This document shows, piece after piece, positions 1-11,977 of a DNA stretch of 64,000 nucleotides. Under the pieces are notes generated by a model. That model was not told where the DNA came from, did not search any database, and was given only the letters and a program-made list of their open reading frames with translations. The DNA is taken from positions 15,578,322 through 15,642,321 of the forward strand of contig NC_087084.1 in NCBI RefSeq assembly GCF_026151205.1, read 5' to 3'. Every line of letters starts with the position of its first letter. Position 1 is the stretch's first letter. Origin of the DNA: Bolinopsis microptera. Lineage: Eukaryota; Ctenophora; Tentaculata; Lobata; Bolinopsidae. The position numbers and the translations under genes are program-made.

Positions 1-235
1 AACTACACTGTTACCATGGTAACTACACTGTTACTATGGTAACTACACTGTTACTATGGTAACTACACTGTTACTATGGTAACTACACTGTTACTATGGT
101 AACTAAACTGTTACTATGGTAACTACACTGTTACTATGGTAACTAAACTGTTACTATGGTAACTAAACTGTTACTATGGTAACTAAACTGTTACTATGGT
201 AACTAAACTGTTACTATGGTAACTACACACAGTGT
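1..235. repeat. 20-bp minisatellite with palindromic X-box-like motif, about 11 copies
   Basis: Unit AACTACACTGTTACTATGGT. The first copy contains GTTACCATGGTAAC, a perfect palindrome that matches the RFX X-box pattern; later copies carry the one-base variant GTTACTATGGTAAC. It lies in a U2SURP intron and continues off the left edge. The same 20-mer reappears at 664-690, directly before the exon acceptor. Confidence 0.9.
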
Positions 236-403
236 TTAATAACATTGCAGGACCCTCTACTCTCATCAACAGGTAACATGTAATAGAAGTAATACTGTGT
301 ACTATACACATAGCAGTAATAGTAATACTAGTTATACTTTACAACAGTTGTAATACTATGCTGACAGCTGAATGGACAGTACTAGCTAGTAAATATTACT
401 ATC

Positions 404-660
404 TAATATAATGAATATCTTATAAAACATGTTAGATTGCAGGCACTATCTAATGTAATGAATATCTCATTAAACATGTTAGATTGTAGGCACTATCTAA
501 TGTAATGAATATCTCATTAAACATGTTAGATTGCAGGCACTAACATGTTACTATCTAATATAATGAATATCTCATTAAACATGTTAGATTGCAGGCTATC
601 TAATATAATGAATATCTCATTAAACATGTTAGATTACAGATAAAACATGTTAGATTACAG
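404..660. repeat. 45- to 50-bp repeat carrying a copy of the downstream exon's acceptor
   Basis: About five imperfect units read ATCTAATATAATGAATATCT followed by CATTAAACATGTTAGATTGC and AGGCACT. The GCAGGCACTAAC segment matches the real acceptor region at 691-702 (TACAG|GCACTAAC), so the splice acceptor has been copied upstream several times. Confidence 0.75.
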
Positions 661-695
661 GCATGGTAACTACACTGTTACTATGGTAACTACAG

Positions 696-3600
696 GCACT
701 AACACCAAATGTCACAGATTAGAAACTAAGCTAGCGGATATTGTAATAAACCTAAAGGCAACACTAGACGAGATAAAAACGCACACTGCGCGCGAGAAGT
801 ACAAGTCCCAGGTGCTGGGCTGCTTGCGCGCGTGGCGGGAATGGAACGTGTATAGTCCTGATTATCTCGCACAACTGGACATTATCTTCGCTGGAGGCAA
901 GAGTAAAGAGGTAAATAGAAAGAGACATTTCTAAACAGGAATTAGGTCTGATTATAACGTCACTCCCCTTCTGGCTCCCCACTAAAGTTAACCTCTTTAT
1001 ATCTGCTGCACCCTTAACCCCCACCTCTTTATATCTGCTGCACCCTTAACCCCCACCTCTTTATATCTGCTGCACCCTTAACCCCCACCTCTTTATATCT
1101 GCTGCACCCTTAACCCCCACCTCTTTATATCTGCTGCACCCTTAACCCCCACCTCTTTATATCTGCTGCACCCTTAACCCCCACCTCTTTATATCTGCTG
1201 CACCCTTAACCCCCACCTCTTTATATCTGCTGCACCCTTAACCCCCACCTCTTTATATCTGCTGCACCCTTAACCCCCACCTCTTTATATCTGCTGCACC
1301 CTTAACCCCCACCTCTTTATATCTGCTGCACCCTTAACCCCCACCTCTTTATATCTGCTGCACCCTTAACCCCCACCTCTTTCTATCTGCTGCACCCTTA
1401 ACCCCCACCTCTTTATATCTGCTGCACCCTTAACCCCCACCTCTTTCTATCTGCTGCACCCTTAACCCCCACCTCTTTATATCTGCTGCACCCTTAACCC
1501 CCACCTCTTTATATCTGCTGCACCCTTAACCCCCACCTCTTTACATCTGCTGCACCCTTAACCCCCACCTCTTTATATCTGCTGCACCCTTAACCCCCAC
1601 CTCTTTATATCTGCTGCACCCTTAACCCCCACCTCTTTATATCTGCTGCACCCTTAACCCCCACCTCTTTCTATCTGCTGCACCCTTAACCCCCACCTCT
1701 TTATATCTGCTGCACCCTTAACCCCCACCTCTTTATATCTGCTGCACCCTTAACCCCCACCTCTTTATATCTGCTGCACCCTTAACCCCCACCTCTTTAT
1801 ATCTGCTGCACCCTTAACCCCCACCTCTTTATATCTGCTGCACCCTTAACCCCCACCTCTTTATATCTGCTGCACCCTTAACCCCCACCTCTTTATATCT
1901 GCTGCACCCTTAACCCCCACCTCTTTCTATCTGCTGCACCCTTAACCCCCACCTCTTTATATCTGCTGCACCCTTAACCCCCACCTCTTTATATCTGCTG
2001 CACCCTTAACCCCCACCTCTTTATATCTGCTGCACCCTTAACCCCCACCTCTTTATATCTGCTGCACCCTTAACCCCCACCTCTTTCTATCTGCTGCACC
2101 CTTAACCCCCACCTCTTTATATCTGCTGCACCCTTAACCCCCACCTCTTTATATCTGCTGCACCCTTAACCCCCACCTCTTTCTATCTGCTGCACCCTTA
2201 ACCCCCACCTCTTTATATCTGCTGCACCCTTAACCCCCACCTCTTTCTATCTGCTGCACCCTTAACCCCCACCTCTTTATATCTGCTGCACCCTTAACCC
2301 CCACCTCTTTATATCTGCTGCACCCTTAACCCCCACCTCTTTCTATCTGCTGCACCCTTAACCCCCACCTCTTTATATCTGCTGCACCCTTAACCCCCAC
2401 CTCTTTATATCTGCTGCACCCTTAACCCCCACCTTGCTACCAGGTAGATGTAGATGAGGTAGATGGGGTCCCACTAGATGTAGATGGTGTGCCCCTAGCT
2501 AAGTTAACCTCTTTATATCTGCTGCACCCTTAACCCCCACCTCTTTATATCTGCTGCACCCTTAACCCCCACCTCTTTATATCTGCTGCACCCTTAACCC
2601 CCACCTCTTTATATCTGCTGCACCCTTAACCCCCACCTCTTTCTATCTGCTGCACCCTTAACCCCCACCTCTTTATATCTGCTGCACCCTTAACCCCCAC
2701 CTCTTTATATCTGCTGCACCCTTAACCCCCACCTCGCTACCAGGTAGATGTAGATGAGGTAGATGGGGTCCCGCTAGATGTAGATGGTGTGCCCCTAGCT
2801 AAGGATGTGGACGGGGAACCACTGGCTGATCCTGAGGAAGAAGATGAGGACATGTTTGATATGACTCCCAAGAAAAAGTAAGTTTTGTGTTTACTCGTGA
2901 TGCCCATAATTTGTTATATACTGATTACATGTGACGCCCATATTTGGTAATATTTTGTTGGCACGTGATGCCCATATATGGTAACATTGTTGTGTTTAGT
3001 GTGTCGAAGGCGCCCCCGATAAAGTCTAAATGGGAAGATGCGGGCCCCTCGCTGGGTTCTAAATGGGAAGAAAGTAGCACAGCCCCTTCTCTGGGGTCCA
3101 AGTGGGAGAGCAATGAACCGGCTAAGAAGAACTTGGAGAGTAGCTCTAAATCTAGTGACGAGAAGAGGAAAAAGAAGAGGGAAATTGAGGTAAGAATATT
3201 TTATATGGGTAATCTTATTCATAATTTTAAAAGTGATAATTCTAAGTTATAAATGTAAGAAAGTTTAGCTTTTTATTTATCTGGTAAGTAATTAGGAGTT
3301 TGTAACTTACTGAATATGTACACAAACAGTTTGTGTGCATATTCAGTAAGTTAATAACAGTAAGGTAAGTGTACTGTTATTTGATACTATCAATTTATTC
3401 CCATGCTACATACTATATATATATAGTTTATATATAGTTTTAATACTTTCAACACTACTATATAACAAATAATTTGAGAATGAGACATGTAAAGATTACA
3501 CAATCGATAGCTTAATGTGAATTTCGTGTTTTACTGTTTCACTGAATGTCTCAAATATATATATATAATACTATATAATAATACACTTGCACTATACTTA

Positions 3601-4811
3601 AAAACTATATAATACCCTTCTCCAGGTGAAAGTAGCAGAGTATATCGACAAGTTAGAATCAGGGAAATGCACCAGAATAAAACAGATAACAACAAATGAG
3701 CAGGCTGAAATATACAGATATCTCCTTTGTAAGGTAACCATAACAACACAGCATTATAGATTTTATATTCAATAAAATCATTAACACTCGATATTAAACG
3801 TTAGTTACGTTAGACTTGTTAATGTTTATACATGTTAAGTTACTTACTATTTATACATGTTAAGTTACTAACTATTTATACATGTTAAGTTACTTACTAT
3901 TTATACATGTTAAGTTACTAACTATTTATACATGTTAAGTTACTAACTATTTATACATGTTAAGTTACTTACTATTTATACATGTTAAGTTACTTACTAT
4001 TTATACATGTTAAGTTACTTACTATTTATACATGTTAAGTTACTTACTATTTGTACATGTTAAGATACTTACTATTTATACATGTTAAGTTACTTACTAT
4101 TTATACATGTTAAGTTACTTACTATTTATACATGTTAAGTTACTTACTATTTATACATGTTAAGTTACTTACTATTTATACATGTTAAGTTACTAGTACT
4201 ATTTATACATGTTAAGTTACTTACTATTTATACATGTTAAGTTACTTACTATTTACACATGTTAAGTTACTTACTATTTATACATGTTAAGTTACTTACT
4301 ATTTATACATGTTAAGTTACTAACTATTTATACATGTTAAGTTACTCACTATTTATACATGTTAAGTTACTCACTATTTATACAATAATATATGTTAAGT
4401 TACTTACTATTTATACATGTTAAGTTACTTACTATTTATACATGTTAAGTTACTAACTATTTATACATGTTAAGTTACTTACTATTTATACACGTTAAGA
4501 TATCAATCTTACTGTAAATCTAACATATCATGAAATGTTTGTGTGTTCAGGGAAAGGACGCTAAGAAGACGATAAAGCACATAGCAACAGGTAGAGAGAG
4601 TCTAACAGACCTACAAAGTGAGATGAAAAGTAAGCCTCTCAGTTCTCCTATTATCAGTGGTAAACTAGCCGGGTTAGGAGGTCTGGTTAGTTACGGCTCC
4701 TCCCCCACTTCCTCCCCCTCTCCTGAACTAAAGAGAAGACGAGAACATTCCGACAAGAAGAAACGATCAGCCAGCCCAAAACACGAGAGAAAGAAGAAGT
4801 CGAGACACTGA
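696..4811 (+). CDS. U2SURP: U2SURP/SR140-like U2 snRNP-associated SURP protein, 3' part (5' exons lie left of the window)
   Basis: Five exons join in frame: 696-910, 2744-2877, 3000-3189, 3626-3733 and 4551-4811, ending in TGA. The first encodes the end of the CTD-interacting (CID) domain (FETKL-like LETKLADI, then CLRAWREWNVYSPDYL and IIFAGG). The second carries the DVDGVPLD/DVDGEPL repeats typical of this protein. The third has three SKWE motifs and a KKKREIE run. The fourth is a short helix beginning VKVAEYIDKLESGK. The last is a basic Ser/Arg/Lys tail ending KKKSRH. The family works with the U2 snRNP in branch-site recognition. The first acceptor could instead be at 717/718, because the region is repetitive. 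Introns 1 and 4 are almost wholly tandem repeat. Identification is from family knowledge and is firm. Confidence 0.88.
986..2735. repeat. 33-bp minisatellite in U2SURP intron, interrupted by a partial exon copy
   Basis: Unit CCTCTTTATATCTGCTGCAC followed by CCTTAACCCCCAC, about 50 copies, with recurrent single changes (TTTCTATCT for TTTATATCT). The pyrimidine-rich strand is the sense strand, so the array is effectively a very long polypyrimidine tract before the acceptor at 2743/2744. It is interrupted at 2433-2505 by a copy of the first 60 bases of the following exon. Confidence 0.93.
3302..3353. repeat. 52-bp near-perfect inverted repeat (hairpin)
   Basis: The arm TAACTTACTGAATATG pairs with CATATTCAGTAAGTTA around a short centre, with one or two mismatches. 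It lies in a U2SURP intron. It could be a small MITE remnant or a stem in the pre-mRNA; no terminal duplication was recognised. Confidence 0.8.
3838..4495. repeat. 25-bp minisatellite, about 26 copies, in last U2SURP intron
   Basis: Unit TTATACATGTTAAGTTACTT plus ACTAT, with a few point variants and one larger-spaced copy near 4382. It fills most of the intron between the exons ending at 3733 and starting at 4551. No exon edge is recognised in the unit. Confidence 0.92.
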
Positions 4812-5513
4812 ACTATTTAATTTCTTGTTTTATCACATTTTTACTGCCCACTCGCGCACGTGACAAAGTTACTAAGTTACTCGCACGTGACAAAGTTACT
4901 AAGTTACTCGCACGTGACTAAGTTACTAAGTTACTCGCACGTGACTAAGTTACTAAGTCAGAAATAATCAAAGTATTGAGAACTAAGTCCCTTTTTTACT
5001 TCCAATTTTAGAGTACAGCAGTCAGAAGACCTCATATTATTTAATGAACATCAACAGAGTTGTTACCATAGTAACAGAGTTGTTATGGTAGGAGTAAGAA
5101 AGTATCTAGTTATTGAAGAGCACCAGGTTTAATGTTTATACTGAACACAACTACTTGTTACCATAGTAACCAGGTTTAATGTTTTAAACACCACTACTCC
5201 TTTTATTTTTATCACCCAAGTACCAGGGTGTCTTTTCAACCCTTTTAGCTTCATACTTTACACTGTTACGGGAGAAGGAGACATTTTGTTAACGTGTATA
5301 ATTTAAATTTACTAATTTTAACGAAACAATAGTATTACTGTCTGCTTCTGTTTAATATGCAAGAGCTGAGATTTTACTAAAAATTTGTTCAACCCTAAAA
5401 CTGCATTAAATATTGAATCTTGTAACCGTCGTAATTCATATTATAGAATATTTAGTAATTCATTTTACTAATACTTTCTATATTAACTGATACCCTGTAC
5501 ATAGTGTAAGGAG
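4812..5513. other. U2SURP-TSR1 intergenic region
   Basis: It holds a short tandem repeat at about 4858-4960 (four copies around GCACGTGACAAAGTTACTAA, containing E-box CACGTG). The rest is AT-rich sequence that must hold the U2SURP 3' end and the TSR1 promoter. No coding potential was seen. Confidence 0.6.
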
Positions 5514-8500
5514 ATGGTGTCCCACAAGGCTGGGCCTCTCAAGCAGACTAAGAAGGCGCACAAACACGGTAAACACAGATCTAAAGGCTCCCTGTCAGCT
5601 AAAGGTAAAGCTGGTGTATTATCTGGTAATGGCAAGTCTGGGGTGTCTACTCTCAACAAGAAGGACAGGTTGGTTTTTAGTTAATTACAATTTACATTAG
5701 TTAATTAGTATTTACAGAAGTTAATTACTATTTACAGTAGTTAATTACTATTTACAGTATTTATATAGTTGATAGTATTTACACAAGTTTAAAACAATGT
5801 TCTACCCCGTGACTGTGCAACGGACAGATTAAAACAGTTTCTAGAATTTACCCATATAAGGTAATACTTAGTGCACACGTGATGCCCATATAAGGTAATA
5901 CTTAGTGCACACGTGATGCCCATATAAGGTAATATTGTGTAGGAAGAACATGGAGAAGCAGCTAAAGAAAGTGAAAGTAGTGAGCAATGCAGCGGAGAAG
6001 AGAGGGTTAGGGGGGTCAGGACACCCTCCTATATGTGTAGTGTTGTTACCTGCCCACTCAGGGGTAGACCTGACAGAGGCACTACAGTTACTGAGACAAC
6101 AGGGCGAGGTCCACTCTCAATCTAGTAACTCCTTCTACTTACTCAATACTAAACTAAAGAAACGGTTAGTTTTATAATGATGTTCGTGATTTGTAAAGCA
6201 TCTTTTTGATCCACTATACCACAAATCCCACTTAAAAACAAGCCCAGTGTACAGTGTTACCATGACAACAGTGTGTTACCATGGCAACAGTGTACACTCT
6301 GTTACTAGAGAAAGTGTTTTTTTAATTAATTGTATTTTCAGGTTACAAGTTGTGTGTCCAGGAGAGGGTATATTAGATCAGTTAGACACTGTGAAATGTG
6401 CTGATCTGGTGGTGCTGGTGTGGGACTCCTCGTTTAGCATAGACCCTCTATTGCGCACCTGTCTGTTTGCACAAGGTAACGTTTAGCATAGACCCTCTAT
6501 TGCGCACCTGGGGTTTGCGCAAGGTAACGTTTAGCATAGACCCTCTATTGCGCACCTGTCTGTTTGCGCAAGGTAACGTTTAGCATAGACCCTCTATTGC
6601 GCACCTGTCTGTTTGCGCAAGGTAACAGTTAGCATAGACCCTCTATTGCGCACCTGTCTGTTTGCGCAAGGTAACAGTTAGCATAGACCCTCTATTGCGC
6701 ACTTGTCTGTTTGCGCAAGGTAACGTTTAGCATAGACCCTCTATTGCGCACCTGTCTGTTTGCGCAAGGTAACGTTTAACATAGACCCTCTATTGCGCAC
6801 CTGTCTGTTTGCGCAAGGTAACGTTTAGCATAGACCCTCTATTGCGCACCTGTCTGTTTGCGCAAGGTAACGTTTAGCATAGACCCTCTATTGCGCACCT
6901 GTCTGTTTGCGCAAGGTAACGTTTAGCATAGACCCTCTATTGCGCACCTGTCTGTTTGCGCAAGGTAACGTTTAGCATAGACCCTCTATTGCGCACCTTC
7001 TGTTTGAGCAAGGTAACGTTTAGCATAGACCCTCTAATCTCTATTGCGCACCTGTCTGTTTGCGCAAGGTAACGTTTAACATAGACCCTCTATTGCGCAC
7101 CTGTCTGTTTGCACAAGGTAACGTTTAGCATAGACCCTCTATTGCGCACCTGTCTGTTTGCGCAAGGTAACGTTTAACATAGACCCTCTATTGCGCACTT
7201 GTCTGTTTGCACAAGGTAACGTTTAGCATAGACCCTCTATTGCGCACCTGCCTGTTTGTGCAAGGTAACGTTTAGCATAGACCCTCTATTGCGCACCTGT
7301 CTGTTTGCGCAAGGTAACGTTTAACATAGACCCTCTATTGCGCACCTGTCTGTTTGCACAAGGTAACATTTAGCATAGACCCTCTATTGCGCACCTGTCT
7401 GTTTGCACAAGGTAACGTTTAGCATAGACCCTCTATTGCGCACCTGTCTGTTTGCGCAAGGTAACGTTTAACATAGACCCTCTATTGCGCACCTGTCTGT
7501 TTGCACAAGGTAACGTTTAGCATAGACCCTCTATTGCGCACCTGCCTGTTTGTGCAAGGTAACGTTTAGCATAGACCCTCTATTGCGCACCTGTCTGTTT
7601 GCGCAAGGTAACGTTTAACATAGACCCTCTATTGCGCACCTGTCTGTTTGCGCAAGGTAACGTTTAACATAGACCTCTATTGCGCACCTGTCTGTTTGCA
7701 CAAGGTAACGTTTAGCATAGACCCTCTATTGCGCACCTGCCTGTTTGTGCAAGGTAACGTTTAGCATAGACCCTCTATTGCGCACCTGTCTGTTTTGCGC
7801 AAGGTAACGTTTAACATAGACCCTCTATTGCGCACCTGTCTGTTTGCACAAGGTAACATTTAGCATAGACCCTCTATTGCGCACCTGTCTGTTTGCACAA
7901 GGTAACGTTTAGCACATCTTTCACTCCACGGAAGGTTACTTCCCTCTCACGTTGATTCGTTTTGTTCCTTTTTATAACATACTTTTTCACTGTATTGTAA
8001 TATTTCACAGGGTTACCACCAGTACAGCATATAGTTATGCAGCTCGGACAGAGTTTCAGTGATAAAGAGTTCAATATCCAGAAGAAACAGTTCAGTGAAA
8101 TTCTACAAAAGAACAATTTTAGTATAAATAATTCTAAGGTAAGTAGTAGTAGTAGTAGTAAGGTAATTTCGCTAATTTTCATTAAACGTTTCAAGCTCAG
8201 TTACCTCTCATTGCTCAGTAATGATTTATAGCTTAAAACGAGGAGCATACCTTAACATCCTAGAAATGGTAGCTTGTATAATGGTTACGTTACTACGGTT
8301 ACTATCGCGCAGGTACAGTACATGAGACAGGCCAGTGATTTTGACAATGTGCTCTGGGGACTAGTGAACTTTAAACACCACACTCTGGGATTCCTGAAGG
8401 ACCGGGGTTATCTAATAACTAGCAGTGTGGAGATGCAGGATACTGGACCGGAGACAGGAACTCTAGTGGTCCGGGGGTTCCTCAGGGGTCAGGGCTTGGA

Positions 8501-11500
8501 CCCAGATCAGCTTCTTCATATACCCGGACAAGGGCACTTCAGAATAAGCAGGATTGTTACCTCTCCTGACCCCTTCTCTGAGAACTCAAATACTGTGAGT
8601 ACATATTGGGGCCGGGGGGGGGGGGGTTCTTTAACTGTTTTAACAATGAATGCTTATTCTCCTCTAATAATCCTCTTAATAAGATATGTTAAACTCATCT
8701 GTGTAATTACTATGTAGTACACTGTACAACACCTCGCAGGGAATAGTGTACGAGCCTAAGAACCCCGCCTCACTTGATATGGAGTGCGAAGTTAACGAGA
8801 TGGACGCCGAGCAGACCTGGCCTACAGAGGAGGACTACGAGCAGGCAGAGGAGGCTAAAAAACACACTAAACGAGTACCTAAAGGTAAGTTATAAAGTAA
8901 AAACACACTAAACGAGTACCTAAAGGTAAGTTATAAAGTAAAAACACACTAAACGAGTACCTAAAGGTAAGTTATAAAGTAAAAACACACTAAACGAGTA
9001 CCTAAAGGTAAGTTATAAAGTAAAAACACACTAAACGAGTACCTAAAGGTAAGTTATAAAGTAAAAACACACTAAACGAGTACCTAAAGGTAAGTTATAA
9101 AGTAAAAACACACTAAACGAGTACCTAAAGGTAAGTTATAAAGTAAAAACACACTAAACGAGTACCTAAAGGTAAGTTATAAAGTAAAAACACACTAAAC
9201 GAGTACCTAAAGGTAAGTTATAAAGTAAAAACACACTAAACGAGTACCTAAAGGTAAGTTATAAAGTAAAAACACACTAAACGAGTACCTAAAGGTAAGT
9301 TATAAAGTAAAAACACACTAAACGAGTACCTAAAGGTAAGTTATAAAGTAAAAACACACTAAACGAGTACCTAAAGGTAAGTTATAAAGTAAAAACACAC
9401 TAAACGAGTACCTAAAGGTAAGTTATAAAGTAAAAACACACTAAACGAGTACCTAAAGGTAAGTTATAAAGTAAAAACCTAACTGGTAAAGAGGTATAAT
9501 ATCATTTCTGTATATATATGTATTATGTGAGGTGTGAAGGAGTTAACCGTAGTGTTACTATTCAGGAACGTCAGCCTACCAAGCAGTGTGGATGTTATCA
9601 GATGACGAAGAAGAAGAAGAGAGTGGGATGGAAGATGAGGAAGACAGCGAGGAAGAGAGTGATGAGGAGGTAGAGGAGGAAGAAGAGACGGATTATTACA
9701 AGGTTTCTGTTGTTATTCACATTATTTTAAAAGATTTGGTTTGAAACTTTTTAAATTGTGGAAGAAGTATTATGGTGATACATCTGCTGGGTCCTCCAAA
9801 TAAGTATGTTAGACTCCAACAGTAAGGGTTAATACATTTAACGCTACTTCAGGATAGTGATAACTACGACGTGCACTTTGATGCAGAGGAAGAAGCAGAA
9901 GAGATGAGGAAGTTCAGAGAGGCATGTGAAGACGAACAGTTTCCCTGATGAGATGGATACACCTATTGACATGGCTGCTAGAATCAGATTCCAAAAGTAA
10001 GTCATCCTCATTATCCACTTAATTACCCACTTAATTACCCACTTAATTACCTACTTATAAAAATCATGTACTTCGTATGAAAGTTCGGTCCGGCAAGCAT
10101 AGAAAACACAGATGTCATTTCATATAATATTATGATACAAGAGAAACGCAACCTCAGAAGGAGGATTAGGACTCCTCGGACAACATATTATATAATATCT
10201 TTTGTATCGTCCTGGTTAAATATAATTACAAATAGAAATATCAAAAATATCTTTTCAAACGTTTTAGCTCCAGGTCCCACGACCCTAGTCACTGAAAATA
10301 TTAATGTCCCATCCTATACATTTAAAATTCTCACATCATAGGACCGGGACCTGCCCCTCGGTACTATCCAAAGTTTCGTTGACTGTTGATTGTTAAAGTA
10401 TGAATTTGAATTAGGATCTTTAACAGTGCAACTTGACCAGAGAAAGTGATCTGACTTAAAACGAAACCATGAAAACTCTACCTCTTGTGGGTCACACCTG
10501 TATCCTAAATGATAAAACCACTCAGGCATGTCTTCGTACTTGAAGGCGATTATGAGTGGTTCAGGTTCCTCCTGATCTCCCAATCTTTAAAGTTGTAGGT
10601 AAAGTTTAGCTGATTTCAAAGGACAGAAAAATATCGAAAGCATATGATGAGATACTAGTAGATAGCAGCAATAAACAGTGTGAAAACAACAGGGGAAATG
10701 CTGTTTTTACCTCAAGTTGGGTATTTGAAATCTGGTTCTTGATTTTAGGGTATAAGTAGAAGATACTCCTTTGGAATGTGTGGCTCCTTTATCAACACAG
10801 GCTGTATTCAGTCGTTACACATCTCCTGAGAAAAACAGTGCGCGGCGTGATTTAATTTGATGCCCCTATTCTACGGTCAACATGTAAAACGTTCGTTTAT
10901 GTAACGCGCTGATACTTATTATTGATAAAACGAAATTGGCTTTTCACATCTTCACGACAGGAGCCAGGCGCTTCGTGTAGATTTTACAATTCTCAAAATC
11001 TTGTATTTTTATCAATGCCTATGCTACTGTAATCAAATATAATACAATGTCAGTGTTACTGGTAATACATTAATTAGTGCAGAATGACAAGTTTATTTTC
11101 CGAAGTTATATATTAGTTCAACCTTTAACTCACAACTACCACAGGTACCGTGGACTGGCTAGTTTCCGCACGTCAGCATGGGATCCCCAAGAGAATCTAC
11201 CCAGAGACTACGCCCGCATCTCTCAGATCAGGAACTTTAGACATGTCAGAAAGTCCCTGCTACGTCAAAGCAACACCGAGAAACCAGTCCAAGCGGGCGC
11301 CCACGTGGACATCTACATCTCCGAGGTACCTCTCTCTCTACGGGACAGCACCAGCAGTACCTATAACTCTCTTCTCTCTCCTCCCCCACGAGCAGAGACT
11401 CAGTGTACAGCACGTAGCACAAGCTAGACACCCCCTCTCTACAGGTACAGTGAAAGGTAAAGAACAGCTGCTGGCTCAGGTGGGATTCAGGAGATATGTG

Positions 11501-11977
11501 GTGAAGCCCATCTTCTCTCAACACACTAAATCTAACAAGCATAAGATGGAGAGGTTTATGCCAGTAGCAGGGAACTTTGTGGCTAGTTTCTACGCTCCAA
11601 TCACTCTGACAGAGAGCCCTGCCGTTCTCTTCAAAGTAGAAGAGGACGGCTCAGTTACCCTGCTTTCTACAGGCACGCTGTTGTCATGTGACCCAGACAG
11701 AGTGGTCTGTAAACGGGTTGTGTTATCTGGGCACCCTGCCAAAGTTAACAAAAGATCAGCAGTGGTTAGATATCTGTTTTACAACAGAGAGGATATTGCA
11801 TATTTCAAACCTGTGCAAGTGAGGACTAAACATGGGAGACGAGGTCACATAAAGGAAGCCCTGGGGACCCACGGACACTGTAAAATCACATTTGACAAAC
11901 CGATCCAACAATCTGATACAGTTTTAATTCCTCTTTATAAACGAGTCTTTCCTAAGTGGCATTTTGAATACTTTTAA
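5514..11977 (+). CDS. TSR1: TSR1-like pre-rRNA processing / 40S maturation protein, reading frame broken twice
   Basis: The start MVSHKAGPLKQTKKAHKHGK is diagnostic of TSR1, a GTPase-like factor of cytoplasmic pre-40S particles. Exons: 5514-5668, 5943-6164, 6342-6475, 8011-8138, 8313-8594, 8740-8884, 9566-9702, 9853-9996, 11145-11977. Conserved blocks include CLFAQGLP across the exon 3/4 join, QGHFRISRIVTSPDPF, EQTWPTEEDY, KGTSAYQA, an acidic stretch, MAARIRFQKYRGL, FSLLPHEQ, PIFSQHTKSNKHK, VVLSGHPAKV and RGHIKEALGTHGH, ending KRVFPKWHFEYF. The frame is broken at 9943-9946, where CCC TGA appears and one extra base puts it in the wrong frame before DEMDTPID. It is broken again in the CT run at 11330-11339. 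Each break would need a one-base correction, so this is either an assembly indel, a pseudogene or recoding. AATAAA at 12254 is a plausible poly(A) signal. Confidence 0.9.
6476..7912. repeat. 49-bp splice-donor minisatellite after TSR1 exon 3, about 29 copies
   Basis: Each unit is GTAACGTTTAGCATAGACCC then TCTATTGCGCACCTGTCTGT then TTGCGCAAG. It repeats the last 42 or so coding bases of exon 3 plus the donor CAAG|GTAAC. Every copy is thus a potential 5' splice site. In the coding frame the copies read through a TAG just past the donor, so use of an inner donor would truncate the protein. Confidence 0.95.
8885..9475. repeat. 41-bp splice-donor minisatellite after TSR1 exon 6, about 14 copies
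   Basis: Unit GTAAGTTATAAAGTAAAAAC plus ACACTAAACGAGTACCTAAA plus G. It is the end of exon 6 (encoding HTKRVPK) with a consensus GTAAGT donor. Copies are essentially identical, indicating recent expansion or strong homogenisation. Confidence 0.95.
9997..11144. other. TSR1 intron 8, mostly unique sequence
   Basis: Unlike its neighbours this 1.15-kb intron holds no tandem array. It contains a minus-strand open frame at 10314-10583 described separately. Nothing else was recognised. Confidence 0.5.
10314..10583 (-). CDS. Unidentified 89-codon open frame inside TSR1 intron 8
   Basis: The translation begins MGDQEEPEPLIIAFKYEDMP and has ordinary amino-acid composition (five Trp, several Asp/Glu and Pro), unlike the low-complexity frames elsewhere in the window. 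I do not recognise a family, and no partner exon was found. It could be a nested gene exon, a transposon remnant or chance. Confidence 0.2.
   Translation of the reverse strand: MGDQEEPEPLIIAFKYEDMPEWFYHLGYRCDPQEVEFSWFRFKSDHFLWSSCTVKDPNSNSYFNNQQSTKLWIVPRGRSRSYDVRILNV

Noticed and set aside
11318-11355. A 36-base micro-intron (GTACCT...AGCAG) to explain the second TSR1 frame break
   Set aside because: Removing it does not restore the frame into VPITLFSLLPHEQ, and it is shorter than any other intron in the window.
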